64,000 bases of DNA from Diplodia intermedia (lineage: Eukaryota > Ascomycota > Dothideomycetes > Botryosphaeriales > Botryosphaeriaceae), in contig JAKEKT010000009.1 in assembly GCA_021495925.1 (NCBI GenBank), positions 310,001 through 374,000 of the forward strand, written 5' to 3'. Of the stretch, positions 1 to 10,066 are shown in pieces (the stretch's first letter is position 1; the number at the start of each line of letters is the position of its first letter). A program made the translations under genes and the position numbers. The notes beneath the pieces were generated by a model, which was not told where the DNA came from, did no database searches, and saw nothing but the letters and a program-made list of their open reading frames with translations.

Positions 1-1
1 C

Positions 2-160
2 CGCTACAGTGGACAGGATGACCCGCTGTCGGAAGACGACGCGCAGATGACGGGCATGATCTTGAGCGGGGACGCGAACGGGTTGGGTGGGTTGAGCGTC
101 AATGGCGGGTTTTTGAGGAGGCTGTCGACGGCGTTCAATGCGCCGACGGTGGTGCACTGA
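2..160 (+). CDS. 3' end of an unidentified protein-coding gene (partial)
   Basis: Reading the + strand from base 2 gives 52 codons without a stop, ending in TGA at 158-160. The other two frames are closed or unconvincing. The residues are acidic and then glycine/leucine rich (a DPLSEDD patch, then FLRRLST near the end). The tail LSTAFNAPTVVH is a plausible free C-terminus. The start and any exons lie outside the window, so no domain can be assigned. It is supported by frame openness and by the low-complexity, non-coding look of the bases right after the stop. The function is unknown. Confidence 0.5.
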   Translation, partial: RYSGQDDPLSEDDAQMTGMILSGDANGLGGLSVNGGFLRRLSTAFNAPTVVH

Positions 161-491
161 CGGTGAAGTTGTTTCGGGGACGCAGGGATTGGAGGGGCTC
201 AAAGGGTTTCGTAGGTATGTTTGTGGATTTTGCGCAACACTGTTGTTGTTGTTGTTGTTGAGGGATCGCTGGGATGGATGGGGAAATGGATGGATGACGT
301 CTGTCGTTTCCGGGCGGAGAGCTGTGGCTTCAATGCGTCCTTTTTTCCCCCCCCTCTTTTCTTTATCGTCGAGTGTTGGCTTGACCTGGTAATGTCTAAA
401 TTATCTCCCGGTCTTGGTCTAGTGATCAGCATACATATCTTCAAAGGAAATGCTTACTACTACCGCTACTGAGACTTTTGATGCTACCTAC
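161..491. other. intergenic, convergent 3' regions
   Basis: This stretch lies between the end of a + strand gene and the end of a - strand gene, so both sides are 3' flanks. It holds a (TGT)n microsatellite at about 241-260 and pyrimidine runs near 340-360. I see no gene in it. Confidence 0.6.
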
Positions 492-1199
492 CTACTCCAC
501 AAACCGGAACTCGGAGCCGGTCTGGTCAACCTCGAAGGTCAACTCGGACGGGTCGAGCCCCAGGACCCAAGTGTCGTCGACTTCGGGCTTGGGCGCCCAG
601 AAAGCGGCCTCATGCCAGGCGGACAGGTGCTTCCCGCGCAGGTCGCGGTCCAGGTCGCCCCAGCACCACCACGTCGCGCCCACGAAGGCGTCGACGAAGC
701 GGAACTGCCACTCCTCGCCCACCACGTCCTCCGGCTGCAGCTTCCGCTCGTGCTCGAACATGCGGGCGAGCGGCAGGTCGTGCGCGATCTCGACGCCGCC
801 CTCGGCCGGGACGGTCAGCAGCCGCGCCCACGGCCGCTCCTTCAGGTCCGGCGACGGCGGCGGGTCCGTCATGCGCGCGCGGTGGACGATGATGCTGCCG
901 AGGTCGATGCGGCGGCGCCGCGAGGGTGGTTCGTCGTCCTTCGTCGCCGTCGCGATGAGCCCTCCCCTCCGCTGGCGGAGGATGTCGCCTCGGGCGCTGG
1001 CGTACTCGAAGATGGTTTCGTTGCCGAGGATGGTGATGGCCTGGCCGGGGCGCGTCGTTTGCGCGATGCGCAGCGAGATGTGGATCTTGAAGTCCTGCGG
1101 CGGGTTGCTGCTGATGGAGAGGGTGGGTGAGGATGCCGAGGCCGAGACGGCGATGATGGCCTTGCGCCGTTCGGGAGGGCAGTATGGCTTGATGAGCAT
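492..1199 (-). CDS. conserved hypothetical protein, 235 aa
   Basis: A single open frame on the - strand. The frame stays open upstream to 1385, but that extension looks like non-coding leader. I place the start at the internal Met at 1197-1199 (MLIKPYCPPERRKA), because the well-formed protein begins there. The protein looks globular: a first half rich in β-type residues (PSAITILGNET-like stretches), a basic RRRR patch near residue 97, and a second half with several tryptophans (TWWCWGDL, ending in DQTGSEFRFVE). No signal peptide, membrane segment or catalytic motif is visible. I cannot name a family. It converges on the upstream unidentified gene and lies 3' of the Hrq1-like helicase on the same strand. 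Confidence 0.65.
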   Translation of the reverse strand: MLIKPYCPPERRKAIIAVSASASSPTLSISSNPPQDFKIHISLRIAQTTRPGQAITILGNETIFEYASARGDILRQRRGGLIATATKDDEPPSRRRRIDLGSIIVHRARMTDPPPSPDLKERPWARLLTVPAEGGVEIAHDLPLARMFEHERKLQPEDVVGEEWQFRFVDAFVGATWWCWGDLDRDLRGKHLSAWHEAAFWAPKPEVDDTWVLGLDPSELTFEVDQTGSEFRFVE

Positions 1200-1427
1200 C
1201 GTTGTGGTGGGGGAAGTGCAAAGGTAGGGATGCGATGGCCGTAGACTCTGCAGCCATGTAGATATGTAAGTAGTAACATTGAGGGTCGGATTGACGTCAA
1301 AGACCCCACTACCCCACAGCGGTACAGCAGCTGGCCGCTTGCGCTGTACAGGGTTCACCCACATACTTGCCCGTTTTCTCGACATAGACCATGCAGTAGT
1401 CTAAAAGATTGACCAATCGAACACTCT

Positions 1428-4400
1428 TTACTCGTCATCTTCGACCTTAACCACAGCATCCTCACCCTCATCCCCAACCTCATCCTCACCCTCATCTCCA
1501 CCCCCACCCTCCCCCACAACCACCCTCTCCGCGCCACCGGCAGCACCCCCCTTCCTCTTCACCTCCACAACCTCCACCCTCCTCCCCTTGGCCGGCCGCA
1601 CCTCCACCGCCTCCACCACCGTCTCCACGCCCGCCGCCTCCCTTCCCTCCTCGGGCCCCATCGGCAAAGCGTCGACGTCAATCTCCCAGTTGAGCAAGGA
1701 CTTCAGGATGACCTCGGCGCCGGCCTTGCTCATGACGGCGTTGGCCTCCTTGCACCTCTCGTCGCAGCAGCACTCCAAGCAGCCCTCTTCGCAGTGGCAG
1801 CCCGCGACCCTCTCGCACGCCTGGCGCAGCAGGAGATCGACAAACTCGAACGCCTTCGCCGCGATGCCCGCGCCGCCCGCGCCGCCCTTGGCGTCGTAGA
1901 ACGTCAGGCGCGCGGGGCGTTTGCGGCTCGTCTCGCGCGCCGCGAACTCCTTGAGCGCGTTCTTGCACTCGGTCCGGACGTCGCCCGGCAGGCTGACGAC
2001 GAAGTTGGGCATGAGGCTCATGACGGCGTGCTCGGCGGCGTGGATGGCGCCGCCGACGTGCAACCTGCGCGCCTTCATGATGTCGAGCGCGCGCCGGGGC
2101 ACGTCCAGCCACATGCCCGCGCTGCGCAGCACGATGGGCGGGTTGTCGACGGCCACGGCGTCGAGGATGCGGCGGCGGCGGTCGACCTTGAAGAAGCCGA
2201 AGACGACCTGCGTGATGCGGATGGGCCCGCGGAAGGCGCGCGACTGCGACCCCGGGATCGCGCGGATCGCCTCCGTCTCGATGGGGTCGACGTCGGTGAA
2301 GTCGCGCTGCTGCGTCGTCCAGTCGACCTTGACGCGCTCGACTTTGGCGAGCATGGCGTCCTGCGAGAACTCCCGCACCAGGTAGCTCGTGCCTTGGTGC
2401 AGGAAGATGCCGCCTTCGTAGATGGTGAAGAAGGCGCGCGAGGCCTCGAGCTCCTCGAGCACCGCGTTGCGGTTGTTGGTCACGTCGATGATGGCGAAGT
2501 GCTCCTCTTCCGTGTCGCGGATCGCGACGTGCGCCGAGGGCCGCGGCAGGAAGCGCTCGTTGCAGTGGAAGAAGCCGAGATCGTCCTTGCGCATGCGCTC
2601 GGCGGCGATGCTGGGGAGCAGGTGGCCGAAGTACTTGGAGTCTTCGTCGGCGCGGATCGGCATCTCGTGCGCGGCGCATTGGATGTGGCCCTCGAGGCAG
2701 AGCATGTTTTCCAGGTCCACTTGGAGCTCCGCGTTGGGTTTCGTGAAGATCTCGTCTGGGTTCTGCATGTAGTACTGGTCGGTGGGGAAGCAGTCTCCAA
2801 CAAGGACGGATAGCGAGTCTTTGTTACGGCGGCCGGCACGACCGCTCTGTTGCCTCAGGTTGGCGATCGTGTATGGGAAGCCGACGGTGACGACCGCGTC
2901 GAGTGATCCGATATCTACGCCCAGCTCTAACGCGCTGGTGGCGACGATACCGACGAGCTTTCCGTCGAACATCTCTCTCTCGATCTGTCTCCGGTCTTGT
3001 GGAGTATAGCCGCCGCGGTAAGCCATGACCCTGTTCATGACTTCTGGTCTCTCGAGATTATTGAGCTCAGTCTTGACAGCACTGATCAGACCTTCACATT
3101 GCTTTCGTACGCGGCAGAATGCAATAACTCTCACACCGCGTAGTATCAGTTGGCAGAACAGCTTCGCAGCCTCGGCCATTGTATCACCTCTCCCGGACGA
3201 AGGATCCCCCGGGTCTTTGAAGGGCGTGTTCCAGCAGACGAACTCTTTTCTTCCCGACGGTGAACCGTCGAAGTCGGTAAGCTTTACTTCTTCGACGCCG
3301 AAGATGGTCCTCATGTGCTCCTCGGGATTCGACACTGTAGCAGAGCAGGATATGAATTTGACGTTGTGGTTGCCGAGCGCCGCGCATATCCTTCGTAATC
3401 TTCTCATGATGAAGGACACGTGGGATCCGAAGAGGCCATTATAAACGTGCAGCTCGTCGACGACGATATATTTAAGATTCTGGAGGAAGTTTCTCCAACT
3501 CTCCTCCTGGGGAAGAATAGTAATGTGAAGCATATCTGGGTTGGTGAAGATGATACGTGCCTCATCGCGGATGTAGCTGCGGGAGGTGAAAGGGGTGTCT
3601 CCATCGAATGTTTCAACGACGATGTCCTGAAGGCCGTCCATGAAACGCAGCAGCTCTTTCAAGCTTCGCCGTTGGTCCTGGGCCAAGGCCTTGGTCGGAA
3701 AGATGTACATGGCTCTTGTGTCGTGGTCCTTTTCCAGTTCGTGGAGCACCGGGATCTGGTAGATCAGGGACTTGCCTGAACTCGTCGAAGTTGACACGAT
3801 GACGTTGTGGCCGTCGTACAGGTTATTGATGGCTTCGGCTTGGTGAGCATAGAACCGTTCAATGTTCCGCGTATTATACAGAGCATTCACAAGGTTCTGT
3901 GAAAGCTGGAAGTTGAGGTCTCCGTAGATAGCTTCTTGTGGATCGAATACTCTATGGCCATCTGGGACGATCTGACTCGTGTACCACTCCAGCTTCTTGA
4001 TCTCTTCTACGATCTCTGGGATAGACGCTCGCTCTGAAGGGATTGTTGATGGTAGGTTACTTGTTCGGTCGCTTGGTCCTGGAGTAGATGCTCGACTCTC
4101 GGATGGGGTTGGAATGTAGACGGTGTATTCATCCAGAAGCTTCTGCACCGAGTCTTGTTCCAGCTCGGCGCAGTCGTTGAGCCATTGGTTGACGGCAGAG
4201 GTGAATTTAGCATTGCGCTTCTCGATCAGGTTCAACATCTGCTTTTGACTGTAGACGGGCATCTTTAAGTCCTCTCTGCGTAGTGGCTGAGTGACTCTGG
4301 TTGGCTCTCCAGTCTTTCTGTGCTGAACCTGTCGCTTGAGATCTCCGTCGATGAATTCGAAGAGCAGGACTTCACCCTTCTGCTTCTCTTCCTTCTCTCG

Positions 4401-4979
4401 GTCTTCGGGGTCGGCTAGGCGGAATTCATTGGCTCTTCTGCCAGCCATGTTATCCTCGGAGCCCATAAGATTGACCTCAAGCATGGCTTCATCAACATAA
4501 AGGAAGTTGATGGCGGATGGCACAAGAGCTTTGAGTTGAGCAACGTCATCGATCAGCAGTTCCCGCTTGATGTGGCCCTCGACAGTGGATTTGATGTTAT
4601 CTAGAGTGGTGGCGAAATGTTTGCGGGTGCAGCAGAAGGTATAGACCAAGTTCATGGCGCGGTAAACGTGTTGAAGCCTCGTGAAATGGTCGGGCCATGG
4701 TACCGAGGATTCGACAAAGCTGGAGGAAGCCTTTCTGCGTAGCGTGGGATTGGAAGAGCCAGAGTCGGACTTCTTTGTGCGTCGCGGCTTCTTCCCGCCA
4801 TCGTGCGTCTTGGTTGGAACGGTTGTGGTTGCAGCGGTGGATGCCGAGGCGGCGTCTGCTGCAGCTTCGACACTCTCAGCACGCTGCTCTTCCTCTGCCG
4901 CAGTCTCATCCGGAGCTTTTCTCTTGCGCGGCCGCTTTATTGTGCGATTTGAGAGACTGGCTGCCTGAAGTCTCGCCAT
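1428..4979 (-). CDS. hrq1: Hrq1-type (RecQ4-family) ATP-dependent 3'-5' DNA helicase
   Basis: An intronless frame of 1,183 codons. It could extend 57 codons further upstream, but the Met at 4977-4979 (MARLQAASLSNRT) begins a lysine/arginine-rich nuclear-type leader and is the better start. Helicase motifs appear in order: Walker A STSTSSGKS near residue 400, Walker B DELH near 508, SAT near 555, and the motif VI region QQSGRAGR near 710. The C-terminal DUF1998-like region carries a cysteine cluster (CHCEEGCLECCC) near 1055-1076, a hallmark of the Hrq1/MrfA group. Hrq1 acts in interstrand-crosslink repair and genome stability. The last ~80 residues are an acidic, low-complexity tail not expected to be part of the enzyme core. 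It diverges from Orc4 over a 427-bp spacer. Assignment to Hrq1 rather than another superfamily 2 helicase is firm. Confidence 0.92.
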   Translation of the reverse strand: MARLQAASLSNRTIKRPRKRKAPDETAAEEEQRAESVEAAADAASASTAATTTVPTKTHDGGKKPRRTKKSDSGSSNPTLRRKASSSFVESSVPWPDHFTRLQHVYRAMNLVYTFCCTRKHFATTLDNIKSTVEGHIKRELLIDDVAQLKALVPSAINFLYVDEAMLEVNLMGSEDNMAGRRANEFRLADPEDREKEEKQKGEVLLFEFIDGDLKRQVQHRKTGEPTRVTQPLRREDLKMPVYSQKQMLNLIEKRNAKFTSAVNQWLNDCAELEQDSVQKLLDEYTVYIPTPSESRASTPGPSDRTSNLPSTIPSERASIPEIVEEIKKLEWYTSQIVPDGHRVFDPQEAIYGDLNFQLSQNLVNALYNTRNIERFYAHQAEAINNLYDGHNVIVSTSTSSGKSLIYQIPVLHELEKDHDTRAMYIFPTKALAQDQRRSLKELLRFMDGLQDIVVETFDGDTPFTSRSYIRDEARIIFTNPDMLHITILPQEESWRNFLQNLKYIVVDELHVYNGLFGSHVSFIMRRLRRICAALGNHNVKFISCSATVSNPEEHMRTIFGVEEVKLTDFDGSPSGRKEFVCWNTPFKDPGDPSSGRGDTMAEAAKLFCQLILRGVRVIAFCRVRKQCEGLISAVKTELNNLERPEVMNRVMAYRGGYTPQDRRQIEREMFDGKLVGIVATSALELGVDIGSLDAVVTVGFPYTIANLRQQSGRAGRRNKDSLSVLVGDCFPTDQYYMQNPDEIFTKPNAELQVDLENMLCLEGHIQCAAHEMPIRADEDSKYFGHLLPSIAAERMRKDDLGFFHCNERFLPRPSAHVAIRDTEEEHFAIIDVTNNRNAVLEELEASRAFFTIYEGGIFLHQGTSYLVREFSQDAMLAKVERVKVDWTTQQRDFTDVDPIETEAIRAIPGSQSRAFRGPIRITQVVFGFFKVDRRRRILDAVAVDNPPIVLRSAGMWLDVPRRALDIMKARRLHVGGAIHAAEHAVMSLMPNFVVSLPGDVRTECKNALKEFAARETSRKRPARLTFYDAKGGAGGAGIAAKAFEFVDLLLRQACERVAGCHCEEGCLECCCDERCKEANAVMSKAGAEVILKSLLNWEIDVDALPMGPEEGREAAGVETVVEAVEVRPAKGRRVEVVEVKRKGGAAGGAERVVVGEGGGGDEGEDEVGDEGEDAVVKVEDDE

Positions 4980-5406
4980 GGTGTGAGCATGCCGTGGGAA
5001 GTTACAGAGACAGAGGTGGCGACTGTCGATGACGCGGGTGAAAGATGCGAGGCCGGCAACGACTTGGCGCGATTCACCACCACAGACAAGAAGATGCACA
5101 GCAATATCGTTGATAGGCTTGGGAAAGTCTAGGAGTCTCGTAAAATACAAAGTAAGTAAGAAAGACTAGCAAGAGACGAAATGAGAAGGCGCGACGCGCA
5201 GACGCGGTCTCACATGCTCACGTGTCGAGGCGCCAGGGTCGGCGCGCTCTCGTCAAGCCTTCGACTCGCCGCGAAGTAAACACACCTGCACCACCCATCC
5301 ACCTTTCGCCTTTGTTCTACTCGACAGATCTTTCCGTTCCGCGAACAACATGGCCAATTGAACCCCTACAAGCTCCTGACTCCATCGGCCACAGCAACAT
5401 CGAAAA
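4980..5406. promoter_or_regulatory. shared divergent promoter of the hrq1-like and orc4 genes
   Basis: This 427-bp spacer lies between the start codons of two genes pointing away from each other, so it must hold both promoters. It contains three ACGCG cores (5032-5036, 5194-5198, 5202-5206), the core of the MBF/MCB element that drives G1/S genes in yeasts, and a CACGTG E-box near 5220. These matches are short, and their use here is inferred only from the replication roles of the two flanking genes. Confidence 0.45.
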
Positions 5407-7778
5407 ATGGCTACCGGCCCGCGGTCAGCAAAGCGTCGCAAGCTGAGCCCTCCCCCCGATGATGCGTCCGCCGCCGCCTCGACTACCGAGAACACCTCGT
5501 CCGTCTCCACGCCTGCAAAAGGCACGCTGAAGCGGCCAACGCGCCGCCCCGGCCTGCTTTCGACCGAAGGCAGTCGCACCAGCTCGAGACTCGCCCGCCG
5601 ACAAGGCTACGCCAAAGACCTCGATGACCCAGACGTCTACGACGATTTCGATAGCGCCTTTGGAGGATCGCCAGCTAGGCAGCTGCAGACCGAGGCTACC
5701 ACCGTCGCTAAACGCGTGCCGCTGCCGAAGCCTGCGACGCGAGCGAAACCGAAGCCTGCGCCGCAGAGCGACTCGCAGAAGGAGAACATCCCCGAGGAGG
5801 ACAGCGAGCAGGAGGTTAGAAATGAGACCCCACCGAAGCCTGTGAGGCGCGGTCGCAACGCTCCGGCGCCCGAGCCAGAACAAGAAGACGCGGACGAGGT
5901 CGAGCCTGCGCACACAAGGTCGCATGGCGGTAGAGCGAAGGCGGCAGGGAAGAAGCAGGAAACCCCGGCGAAGAAAACACGCGCAACGAAAAAAGCTCTG
6001 GAAAACGGCCACGAAGAGCAGGAGGACGAGCCGCAGACTGCGAGGAAACCAGCCAGCAAGGCGAAGACGCCAGCTAAACCACGGCCATCGGCGACAAAAC
6101 CGACCGAGGAGAAAGCGAGCTTACTGGAATTGGTTGGAAACGGAGACAAGGCCAACGAAGATGATACCGGCGACACTATTCCCAAGCCCGTTGTTGCATC
6201 TCCGGTTTCTAACCGGCGCAATCAGCCCGTCAAGTCGCAGAGTACACCAAAAAAGGCGGTAGACTCTTCCAGAGTAGGCCCATCTCTGGAAGCATTGACT
6301 CTACTAAAAGCCAAGGCTTTGGGTCAAGTCACTGGCAAGGAGCCCGTGCCGCTGGTCGGTCTGGAAGAGGAATACAAGAAGGTCCATCAGCTAGTGGAGC
6401 AGACTATTAGTGCAGGAGAAGGGAACTCCATGCTAATGATTGGTGCTCGTGGAAGTGGCAAAACAGCATTGGTCAACCAGGTGTTGAAAGAGCTGTCCAG
6501 GGACCAGCGCCAGGACTTCCACATTATCAGGCTGAATGGCTTTGTCCATACTGACGACAAACTTGCGCTCCGTGAAATTTGGAGGCAGCTCGGGAAAGAG
6601 ATGGACGTGGAAGAAGATGCCGCTGGCAAGAACTATGCCGATACTTTGGCTAAGCTGCTCGCGCTTTTGTCTCACCCTTCCGAACTAGCTGGAGAGGAGT
6701 CAGACGAGGTCGCAAAAGCAGTCATCTTCGTCATGGATGAATTCGACCTCTTTGCTTCACATCCGCGCCAGACTTTGCTTTACAATCTGTTCGACATTGC
6801 ACAGTCAAGAAAGGCGCCTATTACCGTCCTAGGCTTAACCACAAGAATTAGTGTTTCTGAAAACCTCGAGAAGCGAGTCAAGAGCAGATTCAGCCACCGA
6901 TACGTTCATTTGTCGCTGGCAAAGAGCTTTACGTCGTTTCAAGAGATGTGCAAGTCTAACCTGATGCTTCGACCCGAGACGTTCACCGAGTCGGAGGTGA
7001 CCAGCTTTGCTGCTCAAATTCCATCGAAATCCCGACCTGGTGCCAAGAGCAAACAACCGGCACATTCCACAAACATCCTCACAGCCTGGAACAGCTCCGT
7101 AGAGGTAAGTCACTGTACTGATCACTAGTGATACCAGACAATTAACAAGCGACTCAGACCCTCTTCTCCGACGAGCATTTCCTCCAATCCCACCTCGCCC
7201 CGCACTACCACCTCCACAAGTCCGTCCCCGCCGCCCTCTCCACCTTCCACCTCCCCATCTCCCTCCTCTCGCCCTCAACCTTCCCCCTCACCCCCGCCCA
7301 CTTCGTCACCACATCAACGACGACCACGACCACCACCACCGCAACGTCCCCAACGCTGCTCGCTGCCCCCGACTCCAAGCTCTCCCTCCTCGCGCACCTC
7401 TCGGACCTCGCGCTCGCGCTCCTCGTCGCCGCCGCCCGCCTCGACATCATCCACGACGCCGACACGTGCAACTTCAACATGGCGTACGCCGAGTACGCGG
7501 CGCTGGCGAGCCGGGCCAAGATCGCGTCGGCGGCGGGCGGCGCGCTGGCGTCGGGCACGCGCGTGTGGGGCCGCGAGGCCGCGCGCCGCGAGTGGGAGAA
7601 CCTGAGCCGCTGGGAGCTGGTCATGCCCGTGGTCAACGGCGGCGGCAGCGGCGGCGGCATCGGAGGCGGCACCGCGGATAGCGCCATGGTGCGGTGCGAC
7701 GTCGCGTTGGAGGAGATTGCGCCGAGCGTGGGACCCGGGCTGGATAGGGTCGTGGAAAGGTGGTGTAGGCAGATTTGA
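5407..7778 (+). CDS. orc4: origin recognition complex subunit 4 (Orc4)
   Basis: Two exons, 5407-7104 and 7158-7778, joined over a 53-bp GTAAGT...CAG intron in phase 0, giving 772 residues. The frame of exon 1 otherwise ends at a stop inside the intron. The AAA+ ATPase core shows Walker A GARGSGKT near residue 347 and Walker B VMDEFDLF near 442, with the Orc4-like KALGQ...PLVGLEEEY entry just before it. The C-terminal exon supplies the winged-helix part. The first ~290 residues are a disordered, basic, proline-rich tail. Fission yeast Orc4 also has a long N-terminal tail with AT-hooks, but here only imperfect RRGR/RRP patches are visible. The protein is expected to mark replication origins in the nucleus with the other ORC subunits. 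It shares its promoter region with the Hrq1-like helicase. Confidence 0.93.
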
Positions 7779-10066
7779 GGAATGGGGGGTGAGGTGTGGG
7801 TGCTATCAGTGGTTGAACCGCACCCGACAGGAGAAAGGGCGAAGGTTTCATGGTGATGAGTATGGGGGGGGGTTCGGTCATCCCGCACCGCTCGTGTTCG
7901 TTCAAGGATAATGTTGCATGCATACCTACTGGGGGTAGACCAAAATTACCTGCTTCTAGTCTTTGAATAGCTCAGAAATATTAATTCCTCATCCACTGTG
8001 TGCCATGCTTTCCAATCTGTAAGAGTTGCTGACAGTGCTCACACATTGCTGTTCTCTATTCAGCCGTGGAAGGGCGAGGCTGTACGCCCAGCCAGCCCCC
8101 TGTCTCTCAAACGATAGACGATGATGCATATACCATGCATGTCACTCCGCAAGGAAGAGAGGTGTTTTCCCCACTGTTACCCCACCTGAGCGGCCGCGGT
8201 GCTCAGCCCTTCCCGTCTGGGCCCGATCGATATCCCTCATTAGTAGCAACGCCGACCTCCACCCTCCTCTCGTGCACGCGTAGTGTCATCGGGGCCGTTG
8301 CACACCATTGTTACCACCGCCAGCCAGCCAGCCCTACCCTACCCCACTGCAAGCCCCTGCCGCCGTCACATGCGGGCTTGACACGGTTCGACTGGCCAAT
8401 CGATATACTTAGCGGCGAGCCCCGCGTCACACAGCGAAGGAAATACTGGGCTCTCCCCCGTCGTTATTCCCGGACGCACGCGTCTCCGTCTTGCGTCACG
8501 TAAGCGGTCGAGAGCCGGCTCTGAAAGATATTTCGACCATAGCGCCGTCGAGCCTGTTCTGCGCTGGTTTGCGCTCATTTTTATTTCAAATTTCTGGTTG
8601 TCAGGCTCACTGCTACTTGTCCCGGTGTTTACCGGAGATAACGGATGATGACGCTGACTGGTCAAGCACAGCAGTGAGCTTGGGCTATTTATTCCGATAG
8701 GATCAGTTCTTTTGATCCTTCCCGCTGACTTGCGCCGGGTAGGACCGATCGTGGAGCGGGTGAAGAATTAAGCGCGTGAGAAGTGGACTTCTTCTCCGCA
8801 ACGGGCCTTTTCGCTTCTCGTGAGAATAAGCTGATGGTGTGTGTCTCTTTTCTAGAACGCGCGTCCGAGTGAATAGGGTTTGGTGGCATTTTTCGTCAAG
8901 TAAGATTATTGTCTCGACGGCAGCTGCGACTCCATGGTTATTGCCTGGAAAGTGGACGTGCATACACGACCGCTGACAAAGAAACAAGGCTGTCCGTCCG
9001 CCAAGAGGGCGCAGGCTCGGTGTAGTTCGTTTTGAGCTAACTTGCTTTGTCGTCATGGTAGCAACCAGCAACTTCCGATTCGAGAGTCACGTCCGAAGAT
9101 CATCATGCTCCACACGTACATACCATACCCAGCACCAGGGACGGGACCCCGCTATTCAATGACGACTTCCCAACGCCCAATCACCGGTCCGTAGTTTGCG
9201 AGAGATACGTGGATGCATGTTTGCCTACTATTGCCGTTTTCGTTCTCCTTGATTCGACGGATAGGTCTGGACTGACCGGCCTTCCCATGAACTGCTCGCC
9301 AGGTGCGGGGATCGTGAGCATCATCCGGCTCGTCTCGCGTCCATGCAATCAACAGGCGGGTCCACTTATCGGCTATATGCAGGGACCAGGGTCGGCGGCG
9401 TCCCGCTGCGCAACAACTTGATTCAAATGCGGACTGAGAGTAGCTCCACCAAGACGGTACGCATGGCTGGCGGCACAGAAAGTCGTCACTTAGAATGGCA
9501 ACTGCTCTCGCTCTTAGCGTATATAAAGAAGTCAACAGTTTCCAAGTCGTGCGTGTACGTGCCTTCTTCGCATATCCGCAGCCCACATCGACCAGGCCGA
9601 TACTTTGTACTCGAGGGCTACTAGTTGCTTATGTGCATGAGAAACAGTGTCCATGCCATGTACAATTAGTTGACAGGGAGACACCCATGGTGAACCGTCT
9701 ACATACTGAATGGCCGAGGCTGGAGAGCAATGTGATAGTCGTCTGAAAACGCATCGGATGGCCCACACACCTGCTGTGTAACGTTCAAGCCCTTATCCAT
9801 TTGATCAAAGTTCGGTTCACTTACTTGGGAGGGTATTTCTTAATTTATTCATCATTATGTGATTCGCCAAGCCGTCAGCGTCTGCAGCCTTAGGCCTTGC
9901 CTTGATCAAGGCAATCAAGAGGAAACGCCCGTGGTGGCAAAGAAGAGGCTGAAAAAGATGGGGGTACTTATACCGGCTCTCTGCACTGATATCTTGACTC
10001 TCGTCCCTCATTACCTTCACCGGAACTTTCCTTATCCATACTCCCCCTGCCCAAGATTATCCAATC
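7779..10066. other. intergenic, no gene recognised
   Basis: About 2.3 kb between orc4 and the P450 gene. The longest open frames (about 145 codons, for example 9152-9586 on -) lack family resemblance and overlap other equally open frames. No terminal repeats or transposase fragments were found. The last few hundred bases before 10067 are the presumed P450 promoter. Confidence 0.5.

Noticed and set aside
1428..5150. The longer 1,240-residue start for the Hrq1-like helicase
   Set aside because: The additional 57 residues lack coding character, and the Met at 4977-4979 begins a normal basic leader.
9152..9586. A 144-codon frame on the - strand in the P450 upstream spacer
   Set aside because: No family resemblance, and an equally open + strand frame overlaps it.
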